64,000 nucleotides of DNA from an uncultured Marinicella sp. (GCA_947502925.1 CANNBS010000007.1:62001-126000); one strand, 5' to 3'. Numbered from the stretch's first letter, positions 1-8,954 are shown. The notes: generated by a model not told the origin, from the letters alone. Made by a program: numbers and translations.

Positions 1-206
1 AGTTAAAGATTTATCATATTAAATCAATTTTTTAAATGGTTCAATCGTGAATTTTTTTAAGTGAGTAAAGTGATTTAAAAAGTTTTATTTGAAAGTAAAG
101 CAGATTATCTCATTGAAAGATACCAAAGAATGAATTTGTTTGCTTTAATGCCTAAATTAAAGATTCTTTGAATATTCTAAATATAACTACCAGAGGTCGT
201 CAATCT

Positions 207-215
207 TGTTATAAT
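207..215 (+). promoter_or_regulatory. Extended -10 promoter for the isocitrate dehydrogenase gene
   Basis: A perfect TATAAT (210-215) is preceded by TG and one base, giving an extended -10 element; no good -35 box stands 16-18 bases upstream, as is usual for this class. Transcription would start near 222 and leave a leader of about 44 bases. The rest of 1-265 is AT-rich with no gene that I can see. Called from the motif alone. Confidence 0.45.
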
Positions 216-265
216 TTCCGAATTGTTAATTACTATTTAGTTTAAATAAATATAATGGATTTGAT

Positions 266-2497
266 ATGACAGAACAGAGCATTGTTTATACCATCACTGA
301 TGAAGCCCCCGCGTTAGCCACTTATTCTTTGTTGCCGATTGTGCAAAGCTTTGGTGCCCAGGCCGGGGTGCCTTTTACCACCCAGAATATTTCTCTGGCC
401 GCGCGTATTCTGGCGCAGTTTCCCGAGCGTTTAACCGACGAGCAGAAGCATAATGATGCCCTGGCTGAATTGGGTGAGTTGGCGAAAACGCCCGAAGCCA
501 ATATTATTAAATTGCCCAATATTTCCGCCTCAATCCCGCAGTTAAACGCTGCCATTAAAGAGCTGCAACAAGCCGGATACGATGTGCCTGATTACCACAG
601 TGATCCTGAAAATGAGGAACAGTCACAAGCCAAAGCCGCTTACAGTAAAGTGCTGGGTTCCGCTGTAAATCCGGTGTTGCGTGAAGGTAATTCAGACCGA
701 CGGGTGGCGGCAGCAGTAAAAAAATATGCCCAGAATAATCCACACCGTCTGGGTGAATGGTCGAAAGACTCAAAAACAAAAGTCGCGCATATGCACAGCG
801 GTGATTTTTATGAAACCGAACAGTCTTATGTGATGCCCAAAGACCAAACAGTGCGGATTGAATGGGTCGGTGGTAACGGTGATGTCAAAGTGTTAAAAGA
901 CGATTTAGCGCTTTTGAAAGGTGAAGTGTTAGATGCTTCGCGTATGAGTAAAAAAGCTTTAAGAAGCTTCCTGGCCAAAGCCATTAAAGACGCCAAAGCG
1001 GCCGGTGTGCTCTTTTCGGTGCATTTAAAAGCCACCATGATGAAAGTCTCCGATCCGATTATGTTCGGCCATGCGGTGGAAGTGTATTATGCCGATTTGT
1101 TTGAGAAATATGGTGATTTATTCGATGAATTGGATATTAATGCCAACAACGGCATTCAGGCGGTGTACGATAAGATTGAATCCTTACCCGAAAGCCAACA
1201 AACAGAAATCAAAAACGTCATCGCCGCCTGTTATCAGGACAATCCATCTTTAGCGATGGTCGATTCAGATAAAGGCATCACCAATTTACACGTCCCAAAT
1301 AATGTGATTATTGATGCCTCGATGCCGGCGGCGATTAAAACTTCCGGTAAAATGTGGAATTCTGACGGTGAATTACAGGACACCCATGCGGTGATTCCGG
1401 ACCGTTCTTATGCGGGCATTTACCAGGAAATTATTGAATATTGTCAGGAAAACGGTGCCTTTGATGTCACCACCATGGGCAATGTCAGCAATGTCGGTTT
1501 AATGGCGAAAAAAGCTGAAGAATATGGCTCGCATGATAAAACATTCGAGATTGAAGCCGATGGCATGGTGCGGATTATGACAGCGGACAACGAAGTGCTG
1601 TTGCAACATGAGGTCGGCCAGGGCGATATCTGGCGAGCCTGTCAGACCAAAGATGTGGCGATAAAAGACTGGGTCAGACTGGCCGTCAGTCGCGCCCGCA
1701 ACACCGGTCAGCCGGCGATTTTCTGGCTCGATGAAAACCGCGCCCATGACCGTAACCTGATCGAAAAAGTGAATGCTTATTTACCCGAGCACGACACCGA
1801 TGGATTAGAGATTAAAATCATGAATCCAAAAGCCGCCATGCGTTACACCTGTGAGCGGGTCAGTGACGGCAAAGACACCATTTCCGTCACCGGTAATGTG
1901 TTGCGGGATTACCTGACGGATTTATTCCCGATTTTAGAACTCGGCACCAGTGCTAAAATGTTATCCATCGTGCCTTTACTGGCCGGTGGCGGTTTATTCG
2001 AAACCGGTGCCGGTGGTTCAGCGCCAAAGCATGTGCAGCAGTTTATCGAAGAAGGTCACTTGCGCTGGGATTCGCTGGGCGAATTTCTGGCGCTGGCGGT
2101 TTCCTTAGAAGCCTATGCGGAAAAAACGGATAATAAAGATGCGCAGGTGCTGGCTGATGCCCTGCATAAAGCCAACGAAGAATACCTGCTCACTAATAAA
2201 TCCCCCTCACGAAAAGTGAATGAACTGGATAACCGTGGCAGTCATTTCTATCTGGCCAAATACTGGGCCGAAGCCCTGGCCGAACAAACCGACAGCCCAT
2301 CTTTGCAAGCGGCCTTTAAGCCGGTGGCTGAGCAATTAAACGCGCAACAAGACAAAATTTTGCAGCAACTGATTGATGCGCAGGGTCAGTCAGTAGACCT
2401 GGGTGGTTATTTTGAGCCGGATAATGACAAAGCCGCTGCGGCCATGCGACCCAGTGAAGCCTTGAATACCATAATCAATGGCTTAATCAAAGCCTAA
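266..2497 (+). CDS. icd: Isocitrate dehydrogenase, NADP-dependent, monomeric type
   Basis: Cytoplasmic TCA-cycle enzyme that oxidatively decarboxylates isocitrate to 2-oxoglutarate with NADP+. The 743-residue length fits the large monomeric IDH family, which is unrelated in length to the roughly 420-residue homodimeric enzyme. The sequence is collinear with that family: [11 protein letters not shown] near residues 83-93, the substrate-binding GNSDRR at 141-146, a [15 protein letters not shown] block near 254-268 and [18 protein letters not shown] near 411-428. The ATG at 266 directly begins the conserved N-terminus. It is a single-gene unit, with its own promoter upstream and a strong terminator after the stop. 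No dimeric IDH gene is in the window, so which form the cell relies on cannot be judged here. Confidence 0.97.
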   Translation: MTEQSIVYTITDEAPALATYSLLPIVQSFGAQAGVPFTTQNISLAARILAQFPERLTDEQKHNDALAELGELAKTPEANIIKLPNISASIPQLNAAIKELQQAGYDVPDYHSDPENEEQSQAKAAYSKVLGSAVNPVLREGNSDRRVAAAVKKYAQNNPHRLGEWSKDSKTKVAHMHSGDFYETEQSYVMPKDQTVRIEWVGGNGDVKVLKDDLALLKGEVLDASRMSKKALRSFLAKAIKDAKAAGVLFSVHLKATMMKVSDPIMFGHAVEVYYADLFEKYGDLFDELDINANNGIQAVYDKIESLPESQQTEIKNVIAACYQDNPSLAMVDSDKGITNLHVPNNVIIDASMPAAIKTSGKMWNSDGELQDTHAVIPDRSYAGIYQEIIEYCQENGAFDVTTMGNVSNVGLMAKKAEEYGSHDKTFEIEADGMVRIMTADNEVLLQHEVGQGDIWRACQTKDVAIKDWVRLAVSRARNTGQPAIFWLDENRAHDRNLIEKVNAYLPEHDTDGLEIKIMNPKAAMRYTCERVSDGKDTISVTGNVLRDYLTDLFPILELGTSAKMLSIVPLLAGGGLFETGAGGSAPKHVQQFIEEGHLRWDSLGEFLALAVSLEAYAEKTDNKDAQVLADALHKANEEYLLTNKSPSRKVNELDNRGSHFYLAKYWAEALAEQTDSPSLQAAFKPVAEQLNAQQDKILQQLIDAQGQSVDLGGYFEPDNDKAAAAMRPSEALNTIINGLIKA

Positions 2498-2520
2498 GTC
2501 ATGTGGTTTTATAAAATCAT

Positions 2521-2550
2521 GCCGCTGACATTTGTCAGCGGCTTTTTTGT
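2521..2550 (+). terminator. Rho-independent terminator after icd
   Basis: Perfect 9-bp arms GCCGCTGAC and GTCAGCGGC around a short ATTT loop are followed by six T. It begins 24 bases after the icd stop and ends that transcript before the decarboxylase promoter. Confidence 0.92.
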
Positions 2551-2587
2551 GTTTGAAATATATTGTTTTAAGCTGTGATATGTTTTA

Positions 2588-2617
2588 TTGACAGTTGAAA
2601 AATACCAGCGATAATAA
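2588..2617 (+). promoter_or_regulatory. Sigma-70 promoter for the amino acid decarboxylase
   Basis: A consensus -35 TTGACA at 2588-2593 is followed after 17-18 bases by ATAATAA (2611-2617). Start of transcription is expected near 2624, about 20 bases before the ATG at 2643. The short leader carries no strong Shine-Dalgarno sequence. Confidence 0.65.
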
Positions 2618-2642
2618 ATGCCTCTTTTTTTGTTGATCAGTT

Positions 2643-4907
2643 ATGGCAAAGCGCTTTCATTTTCCTATTGTGGTTATCGACGAGGATTTTCGTTCTGAAA
2701 ATGTCTCAGGTTCGGGTATTCGTAATTTAGCTGAGGCGATTGCCGATAATGGCGTCGAGGTGGTGGGTTACACCAGTTATGTTGATCTGACAGCATTTGC
2801 ACAACAAGCCAGCCGAGCTTCGAGTTTTATCGTATCTATTGATGATGAGGAAATCGGTCAGGGCACCGAAGAAGAATCCGACAAAGCCATTGAGGAAATC
2901 AGGGCATTTATTGCCGCCGTTCGTAAAAGTAACGCGGATATCCCTATTTTCTTATATGGAGAAACCAAAACCAGTCAGCATATTCCCAACGACATTTTGC
3001 GGGAACTGCACGGGTTTATCCATATGTTCGAAGACACACCTGGTTTTGTGGCACGTCATATTATCCGAGAAGCCAATAAATACCTGTCACAGGTGGCGCC
3101 GCCGTTTTTTAAAGCACTGATGAATTATGCCGAAGATGGCTCCTATTCCTGGCACACGCCGGGACATTCAGGTGGTGTGGCCTTTTTAAAAAGTCCGGTG
3201 GGCCAGATGTTTCATCAGTTTTTTGGTGAAAACATGCTGCGTGCTGATGTCTGTAATGCAGTGGAAGAGTTGGGTCAATTACTGGACCACAATGGACCGG
3301 TGGCGGAAAGTGAACAAAATGCGGCGCGTATTTTCAGTGCCGATCATTTGTTTTTTGTCACCAACGGCACTTCGACCTCAAATAAAATCGTCTGGAACTC
3401 CACGGTGGCCACCGGTGACATCGTGGTGGTGGATCGAAACTGCCACAAATCAATATTACATTCAATAATTCTGACCGGCGCGGTGCCGGTGTTTTTAATG
3501 CCCAGTCGTAACCATTACGGTATTATCGGCCCGATTCCGAAAGAAAAATTTTCGGCTGAATTTATTGCCAAAAAAATTGCCGCACACCCTTTTGCCAGCA
3601 AAGTGAGCGGCCGAAAACCCAGAATTTTAACCCTCACTCAAAGCACGTATGATGGTGTTATTTATAACGTTGAGGAAATCAAAGAGATGCTTGGTGACAC
3701 GGTAGATACCTTGCATTTCGATGAAGCCTGGTTACCCCATGCCTCCTTTCATCCTTTTTATCAAAACATGCATGCCATCGGTGGGGAAGGCCGAAGCAGG
3801 GCAGAAAATGCCACGGTGTTTTCGACCCAATCCACCCATAAGTTATTGGCAGGTTTATCCCAGGCCTCGCAAATTTTAGTACAAGAATCCCAGGATTCAC
3901 ATTTTGATATGCACCGTTTTAATGAAGCTTTTTTAATGCACACCTCCACCAGTCCACAGTATTCGATCATTGCCTCTTGTGATGTCGCAGTGGCCATGAT
4001 GGAGCAGCCGGCTGGATATTCTTTGGTGGAAGAATCTCTGGTCGAAGCACTGAATTTTAGAAAAGCCATGCGTAAAGTTGATCTTGAATTTGGTGCCGAT
4101 GATTGGTGGTTTTCAGTCTGGGGTCCCGATGATTTCAGTGATGACGAGGTGCCGGTACAAAGCGACTGGCTGATTAACCCTGATGATGAATGGCATGGTT
4201 TTGATATCGAACACAGTGGCTTTAATATGCTCGATCCAATTAAAGCCACCATTGTCACTCCAGGTTTAAACATCAAAGGCCGCTTTGATGAATCCGGTAT
4301 TCCGGCAAGCGTGGTGACTAAATATTTAAATGAACATGGCATTGTGGTTGAGAAAACCGGTCTGTATTCCTTCTTTATTATGTTTAATATTGGTATCACC
4401 AAAGGCCGTTGGAACTCTCTTGTGACTGAATTACAGCAGTTCAAAGATGATTATGATCATAACTTACCTTTGTGGCGGGTGATGCCGGAATTTGTTGCCA
4501 AGCACCCCGCTTATGAGCGTGTTGGTTTACACGACCTGTGTCAGCAAATTCATATTATGTATCAGAAAAATGACATCGCCAGAATCACCAAGGACATGTA
4601 TTTATCCAACATTGAGCCGGCCATGATTCCGGCCGATGCCTGGGACAAAATGGCTCACGGGCAGGTAGAACGGGTGTCGATTGATGATTTAGCCGGTCGC
4701 ATAACCGCCATCTTAATCACGCCATACCCGCCGGGTATTCCATTAATGGTCCCAGGTGAACGCTTCACCCCTGAAGTTATCGGTTACCTGAAATATATTA
4801 AGCAATTCAACGCCGAATTCCCCGGTTTTGAATCAGACGTCCATGGCCTGATCAGTCAAAAAATTAATGGTAAAAAGGAATATTTTATTGATGTGGTGGT
4901 TGAGTAA
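2643..4907 (+). CDS. Orn/Lys/Arg decarboxylase (PLP-dependent, fold type I)
   Basis: A 754-residue member of the large bacterial Orn/Lys/Arg decarboxylase family, closest in my memory to Pseudomonas LdcA and AdiA-like enzymes. It removes CO2 from a basic amino acid to give a polyamine precursor (cadaverine, agmatine or putrescine). An N-terminal response-regulator-like wing domain (about residues 1-145) precedes the core with SWHTPGHSGG near 169, HFDEAW with Asp360, and STHK with the predicted PLP Schiff-base Lys400. The C-terminal domain carries PYPPGIPLMVPGER near 698. Substrate cannot be decided from sequence alone. It stands alone behind its own promoter with no antiporter gene beside it, so a biosynthetic polyamine role seems likelier than acid resistance (inference). 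Confidence 0.93.
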   Translation: MAKRFHFPIVVIDEDFRSENVSGSGIRNLAEAIADNGVEVVGYTSYVDLTAFAQQASRASSFIVSIDDEEIGQGTEEESDKAIEEIRAFIAAVRKSNADIPIFLYGETKTSQHIPNDILRELHGFIHMFEDTPGFVARHIIREANKYLSQVAPPFFKALMNYAEDGSYSWHTPGHSGGVAFLKSPVGQMFHQFFGENMLRADVCNAVEELGQLLDHNGPVAESEQNAARIFSADHLFFVTNGTSTSNKIVWNSTVATGDIVVVDRNCHKSILHSIILTGAVPVFLMPSRNHYGIIGPIPKEKFSAEFIAKKIAAHPFASKVSGRKPRILTLTQSTYDGVIYNVEEIKEMLGDTVDTLHFDEAWLPHASFHPFYQNMHAIGGEGRSRAENATVFSTQSTHKLLAGLSQASQILVQESQDSHFDMHRFNEAFLMHTSTSPQYSIIASCDVAVAMMEQPAGYSLVEESLVEALNFRKAMRKVDLEFGADDWWFSVWGPDDFSDDEVPVQSDWLINPDDEWHGFDIEHSGFNMLDPIKATIVTPGLNIKGRFDESGIPASVVTKYLNEHGIVVEKTGLYSFFIMFNIGITKGRWNSLVTELQQFKDDYDHNLPLWRVMPEFVAKHPAYERVGLHDLCQQIHIMYQKNDIARITKDMYLSNIEPAMIPADAWDKMAHGQVERVSIDDLAGRITAILITPYPPGIPLMVPGERFTPEVIGYLKYIKQFNAEFPGFESDVHGLISQKINGKKEYFIDVVVE

Positions 4908-5167
4908 AGATACTCAGGAAAATACACGCTGGGTTTATTTAGCGTCCGAAAAAAGTTTAAGACATGGCAGTTTTCGGTAAATTTATATTTATTTATTTTG
5001 GTAACATGGTGCGCGATTATTTATCTCGGTGAGCGGCTTAGAGAGATAGAAAAAACCAGTTCTAAGAAAAACCATCAATAAGCAGACTCTTTTTGCCCCT
5101 GTTATCGACTTCACAGTTTATTCAATGAATGAAATTATTTACGCCACAAAAGCGCTTATTGCAGTAG

Positions 5168-6188
5168 GATAAAATTTTAGGTGGCCATATTTTTGCCTTT
5201 TACGACAATTCCGATGGCCTGTTGTATCTGTTAATGGCAATAATTGGGGATGATTCACAAGCCATCGATTTAAGCGTTTATGAAGACGCCATCGCCGGCA
5301 GTATTCACACCCATGATGCGGTTTATGTAATTCAACCTTTGGGTAAACATCGCATTAAACTGGTTGAATTAAATCCCCAGGCTTTTCCTGAGTGCGATGG
5401 GGGTGAACCAATCAGTCAAACTCAATCGGTTAATCAATTTCAATTAAATGCCTATGCGCCCACTCGTGGGACTAATACGGTTGATGTTATTGTGGTGTAT
5501 ACGCCTGAGGCCAGAGTCGGTGCCGGTGGCCACAATGCCATTAAAGCCACGGCCCAGGCGGCGGTGGATGCCATGAATAGTTCTTTAGTGAATAGTCAGG
5601 TCGATACGGACATTGTCCTGTTATACGCCGGTGAAGTGAAATATAACGATTCCGATGATTCGTCAACGGACTTAAATTGGCTACGCTATAGCTCCGAGGT
5701 TGAGGCTTTAAAAATATCTTTATGGCGCGGATATGACGGCTTTGCTGGTACACAACATGAGTGGCTCATGTGGCCGTGGTTACGTGATGCGCAACCCAGG
5801 CGCCGGTTTTCGTGATAGAGCCGTGCAAGTCACAAGAGTCAGTTGTGCTGTGGGGAATTTATCCTTTGCCCATGAATTTGGACATAATATGGGTCTGGAG
5901 CACAACCCGGAAAATTCAAGCGCCACAAGTACCACTGCCTCTTATCCATGGTCTTTTGGTCATTATCACAGTGGTCAGTATCGAACGGTGATGTCTTACT
6001 CGAACCCTTGTAGCGGTGGCTGTACCCGCCGGCAATATTTTTCAAATCCTGATGTGACCTATAGCGGTTTGGCCACCGGAATTGATAATACGCGTGATAA
6101 TGCGCGAACATTGGGATTAACTTCGCCCATTAGTGCTGCTTTTAGGGTACGTACACCAGATGTGATTTTTGTGGATGGTTTTGAGTGA
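5168..6188 (+). pseudogene. Reprolysin-like zinc metalloprotease, frameshifted and lacking its signal peptide
   Basis: Two overlapping frames make up one metzincin-type secreted protease. The 5' frame (open from 5168, TTG at 5222) gives a propeptide-like region and the start of the catalytic domain. The 3' frame holds the zinc site HEFGHNMGLEH (HExxHxxGxxH), a Met-turn VMSY and the tail DVIFVDGFE. The break lies in the five-A run at 5710-5714: removing one A joins EVEALK to YLYGADMTALLV, which restores the expected sequence. No signal peptide or ATG is found upstream; a stop at 5165-5167 closes the frame. The gene therefore looks dead at two places. A sequencing error could explain the A-run change but not the missing N-terminus. 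Stretch 4908-5167 shows no gene. Confidence 0.75.
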
Positions 6189-6299
6189 GAATCGCTAAAA
6201 TTACCAGTGGTGCACCTAGGACAGAACCCACCAGTATTGTTTGGCTTGGGATCATCAGAAAATTGTTTATTATTAATTTTGATATCAAAAAGTAAGATA

Positions 6300-6593
6300 T
6301 TATGCCTGTTGATGTTGTGGAACAACTTCAAACTTCAGGTCAAAAGTGGCGAGTAATTTCATAATGGTTTCAAATTGTGGGGTTGCCATTCTCACTTAAA
6401 CTTTTATACAAACTTTGGCGGCCGGTGCCCACTTCTTTAGAGACATGGGTCATGCCTTTGGCTTTAGCCACTTCACCCAAAAAGCCACGAGAAACCCATC
6501 TATACCATTTTCTTCAAGCGCCACAGCAAGATAAGCTGCCGCCATTTCGGGGCTGTCAATATATTCTGATGCGTCATATGATTCTACTTTCAT
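6300..6593 (-). pseudogene. HigA-type antitoxin remnant (two frameshifts)
   Basis: Read on the minus strand from the ATG at 6593, one base after the toxin stop, the first frame gives MKVESYDASEYIDSPEMAAAYL. A shift then leads to GFLGEVAKAKGMTHVSKEVG and GRQSLYKSLSENGNP. A second shift at a CCCC run leads to QFETIMKLLATFDLKFEVVP and a stop at 6300. Joined, these match the helix-turn-helix addiction-module antidote family that partners HigB-like killer proteins. With two indels in under 300 bases no functional repressor can be made. Order (toxin first) is typical of HigBA modules. Confidence 0.72.
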
Positions 6594-6594
6594 G

Positions 6595-6890
6595 TTAGGT
6601 CTCCGTTTGTTTAAATATTTGTCTGGCTTTTATAATGTCTTTTGTCTGGGTGGATTTGTTACCACCATTAAGTAATAGAATAATTTGCTTATCAACAAGT
6701 GTGTAATAGTTCTAATACCACCACCAAAAGTAAATTTGAATTCGCTGATTTGGCTGTTAATGGTATTAATCGTACCAAAGTTGCCATTTCTGATTCTCTG
6801 TAATCGAGCCATAATTCGGGCTCTACTCACAGGGTCTTTAATTGATTTTAGCCACTTATTAAAAGCCAGAGTGGTTTTTATTTCATACAC
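6595..6890 (-). pseudogene. HigB/RelE-type toxin remnant (one frameshift)
   Basis: The minus-strand frame from ATG 6890 gives MYEIKTTLAFNKWLKSIKD then SRARIMARLQRIRNGNFGT, a clear match to the killer-protein family of RelE-fold mRNA interferases (Gp49-like). After GGGIR the frame is lost. Restoring one base between 6709 and 6710 recovers YYTLVDKQIILLLNGGNKST and KDIIKARQIF, ending at 6595. The uncorrected frame instead runs to a stop at 6630 and lacks the conserved C-terminal strand, so it is probably inactive. It lies one base upstream of the broken antitoxin. Confidence 0.75.
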
Positions 6891-6900
6891 TATGGATTGA

Positions 6901-6928
6901 CTGTCCTCTACAAGAGACAGTATGTCAA
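6901..6928 (-). promoter_or_regulatory. Probable -35 box and operator of the dead toxin-antitoxin module
   Basis: On the minus strand a TTGACA (6923-6928) is followed by an imperfect inverted repeat, CTGTCTCT / AGAGGACAG (6901-6920), ten bases before the toxin ATG. Type II antitoxins usually bind such a palindrome over their own promoter. No good -10 box remains, in line with decay of the module. Confidence 0.4.
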
Positions 6929-6969
6929 TGATTTATTTCCTTTATGTTTATGGAAAAGAAGGTAACAGG

Positions 6970-7155
6970 TTATTTTACTTTGTATTTAATATTTGTGGTG
7001 TTACGCGCTTTGAATCGCTTTCTTCGGGCGCGACGACGCATCAGCCTGGCCAGTTTAAAGCCGGCCGGCTTTCTGTCTTTTTTGAGTTCACTGACCATAT
7101 CTCTGGCGATTTGACGATCTTTAACCATAAATAGGGATTTGAGGTAAATCCACAT
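6970..7155 (-). CDS. Small basic protein of unknown function (61 residues)
   Basis: I do not recognise this family. The ATG at 7155 has a strong AGGAG Shine-Dalgarno with good spacing (minus strand, 7162-7166), which argues for a real gene. The product is very basic: the C-terminal half is packed with Arg and Lys, including RLMRRRARRKRFKARN, preceded by an amphipathic segment. No signal peptide, membrane segment or cysteine pair is seen. The charge suggests binding to nucleic acid or to the ribosome (inference only). It stands alone between the dead toxin-antitoxin pair and the exonuclease. Confidence 0.6.
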   Translation of the reverse strand: MWIYLKSLFMVKDRQIARDMVSELKKDRKPAGFKLARLMRRRARRKRFKARNTTNIKYKVK

Positions 7156-7263
7156 GAGGCGCTCCTTTAAACAGTGACTATTTAAAATAGCATAGTGGTG
7201 CGACTTTTGTGAGTGCCGGAAGTCAGGGTTGGGGTGGGACGTTTAGTTTTTTATGACCCCAGG

Positions 7264-8187
7264 TTATCCGTCAATTAATTCAAAAAATTGCTGTTCGGAA
7301 AGAATTTTAATAGGCAGTCCTTGCGAAAAATACTTTTCTGCTTTCCTATGTTTAGAACTTCGCTTTCTACCTTTTGTAAGTTCTAAGTCCTGGATACCAA
7401 CAATACAGAATGATGTCTTTTTAGTGACCGATGATTTAACTTCACATCCAACATTTGCTGCAAGTGTTGCCGCTTCTTTTCTCGAAATTGATAATGAGCC
7501 AGTAAACACAATATGTTTGCCAAACAAGAATCCATTTTTATTGGGTTCAACAGTGACCTTTTTTCTGCTAATTTTTGAAAAAAAACTATTGTCTTTTATT
7601 ATCCCATGCTTTGTTGAGCTGGTTTGTTTTGAAGCTATGATATTATGATTCTCAGCTGAAACTAATTTATCCACAACATGTGGCTTTTCTTTTATAGCTC
7701 TTAAAAATATATGGCCACATGTCAATGCATCATCAAGAGCATCATGATGGTTAAAAGGTAATAGCTCAAGATTTATAGCCAGAGAGTTAAGAGAATGGCT
7801 ATTCAAATTTGGCCAAACTCTTTTAGCAATAAAATAACTATCCAACCAATTAAAATTTAATTTTGGTAAGCCGTATTTTTTAATTACACTTGAAAATGCT
7901 TGTATGTCAAAAGTTGAATGAGATATGCACAAACTATTGTTTAATTTATTCTTAAGCTTAGGATAAATTTCTTCAAATGTGGGACTGTAAATAACATGAT
8001 CTGGTGTAATTCCATGAATTTGTATATTTTTTGATGAAAAATCTACTTGGGGCTGAATTAGTGATGACCATTTTTCAACCACTGTTCCATTAATAAATTT
8101 GGCCATGCCAATTTGGCAGATCGAGCTTCGTTCATCATTAGCAGTTTCAATATCAAAAGAGATAAATTCTAAATCATCTATTTTCAT
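7264..8187 (-). CDS. DnaQ-like 3'-5' exonuclease with C-terminal BRCT domain
   Basis: A 307-residue protein with two domains. Residues about 6-165 form a DEDDh exonuclease: FDIET with Asp12 and Glu14, FD with Asp94, and HDALDD with His148 and Asp153, so all catalytic positions are present. Residues about 222-305 form a BRCT domain starting at KHIVFTGSLS, like the end of NAD-dependent DNA ligase. This architecture occurs in bacterial exonucleases thought to act in DNA repair or in mobile elements; the actual substrate is unknown. Its start overlaps the upstream gene by 14 bases, so the two are translationally coupled. The DNA is markedly AT-rich compared with the core genes around it, which suggests acquisition by transfer. 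Confidence 0.88.
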   Translation of the reverse strand: MKIDDLEFISFDIETANDERSSICQIGMAKFINGTVVEKWSSLIQPQVDFSSKNIQIHGITPDHVIYSPTFEEIYPKLKNKLNNSLCISHSTFDIQAFSSVIKKYGLPKLNFNWLDSYFIAKRVWPNLNSHSLNSLAINLELLPFNHHDALDDALTCGHIFLRAIKEKPHVVDKLVSAENHNIIASKQTSSTKHGIIKDNSFFSKISRKKVTVEPNKNGFLFGKHIVFTGSLSISRKEAATLAANVGCEVKSSVTKKTSFCIVGIQDLELTKGRKRSSKHRKAEKYFSQGLPIKILSEQQFFELIDG

Positions 8188-8590
8188 ACAATTTGTGATT
8201 AAAAGTGAATATAGATGTCATGCCTGTTTTAGAACAAGTTAAGCTTTTTTCGCCATCCATATCTATATGCAGATCATCGCCTTTTATTCCTTGCCACATT
8301 GCTAAATAAAATAATGGTGCATATTTAGGTTTTTTATCATTTATTTCTTTGGTAAATCCACCTTTCCACGGCAATATTGGTAACTCATCTGCTTGTACAC
8401 TAGAAAGAATTTCACTGTTTGTTTCTGCGATTTTTCTGCCAGCTTCCCAACAAGCAATAAGTCCTTTATCTATTCCATTCCATTTTTTCTCCCAACATTC
8501 GTACTGCGAGGGAATCTCGTCTAATTTACATTTATAAATAATATTGCTCATAGAACAAATATATACCAATATTGTTTTAAGTTCTATCAC
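8174..8590 (-). CDS. Hypothetical protein co-transcribed with the BRCT exonuclease
   Basis: A protein of 138 residues from a GTG at 8590, or 125 residues from an ATG at 8551 (MSNIIYKCK); neither start has a convincing ribosome binding site. I recognise no family. It is soluble by appearance, with several Trp, a LPWKGGF segment in the middle and two Cys. Its 3' end overlaps the exonuclease start by 14 bases, so the pair probably works together. Codon use is AT-rich like the exonuclease and unlike the flanking core genome. Confidence 0.62.
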   Translation of the reverse strand: MIELKTILVYICSMSNIIYKCKLDEIPSQYECWEKKWNGIDKGLIACWEAGRKIAETNSEILSSVQADELPILPWKGGFTKEINDKKPKYAPLFYLAMWQGIKGDDLHIDMDGEKSLTCSKTGMTSIFTFNHKLYENR

Positions 8591-8767
8591 CTAAATTAAT
8601 AAATTAAAAAATAAAGATAAAATATGTTACCAACAAAGTTGCCATCACACTGCAAGATTTTAAGGGTATCAGTTTGTCATACTTGTTTAGATTAACTAAT
8701 ATTTCAGATATTTATTGTTTTTAAAAATTTTAAAAACCAATTAAAAGAGTATGTGTAACAAATTTGT

Positions 8768-8800
8768 CTGGTTACCACACTCCAGCGTGGGTATGCCTGG
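8768..8800 (+). repeat. Degenerate REP-like palindrome (TCCAGCGTGG type)
   Basis: Arms GGTTACCACaC and GCGTGGGTATGCC flank TCCA. This matches, with several changes, the dispersed proteobacterial palindrome whose usual form has GGTTCCCACGC and GCGTGGGAATGC arms. Probably a non-coding remnant. Confidence 0.5.
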
Positions 8801-8883
8801 TTTATTAAGTAGTAGAATCAACAGAACTGAGTTATTATTTGATGTTTTTTTAAAAGTATAAAATCGAAACAGAGATGATGGTT

Positions 8884-8913
8884 ATGCGTTACCACGTAGG
8901 CCGTGGAAACGAG
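8884..8913 (+). repeat. REP-like palindrome, degenerate copy
   Basis: ATGCGTTACCACG and CGTGGAAACGAG arms around TAGGC. It is the same 30-base element as 36269-36298 in the opposite orientation, with a few mismatches that weaken the hairpin. Confidence 0.6.
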
Positions 8914-8954
8914 GTGTTTTGGGGTGTTAGTTAAATTTTGGAACCATATAAAAA

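Larger units (their letters stand above)
8591..8954. other. AT-rich intergenic stretch with decayed REP-like palindromes
   Basis: There are 364 bases without a gene between the exonuclease pair and tRNA-Leu. It is very AT-rich on the left and holds two degenerate palindromes on the right (listed separately). It lies directly beyond the 3' end of tRNA-Leu, a common integration point, but I found no integrase gene and no convincing duplicate of the tRNA end. Confidence 0.6.

Noticed and set aside
5690-5830. Programmed ribosomal frameshift in the metalloprotease
   Set aside because: The A-run is followed by no clear stimulatory structure, and the N-terminus is also missing, so decay or sequencing error explains it better.
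6205-6225. Possible duplicate of the tRNA-Leu 3' end as an island att site
   Set aside because: Only six or seven bases (TGGTGC) match the tRNA end at 8955; this is within chance.
7253-7648. A plus-strand open frame of 131 codons
   Set aside because: It is the antisense of the well-supported BRCT exonuclease gene and has no family features.
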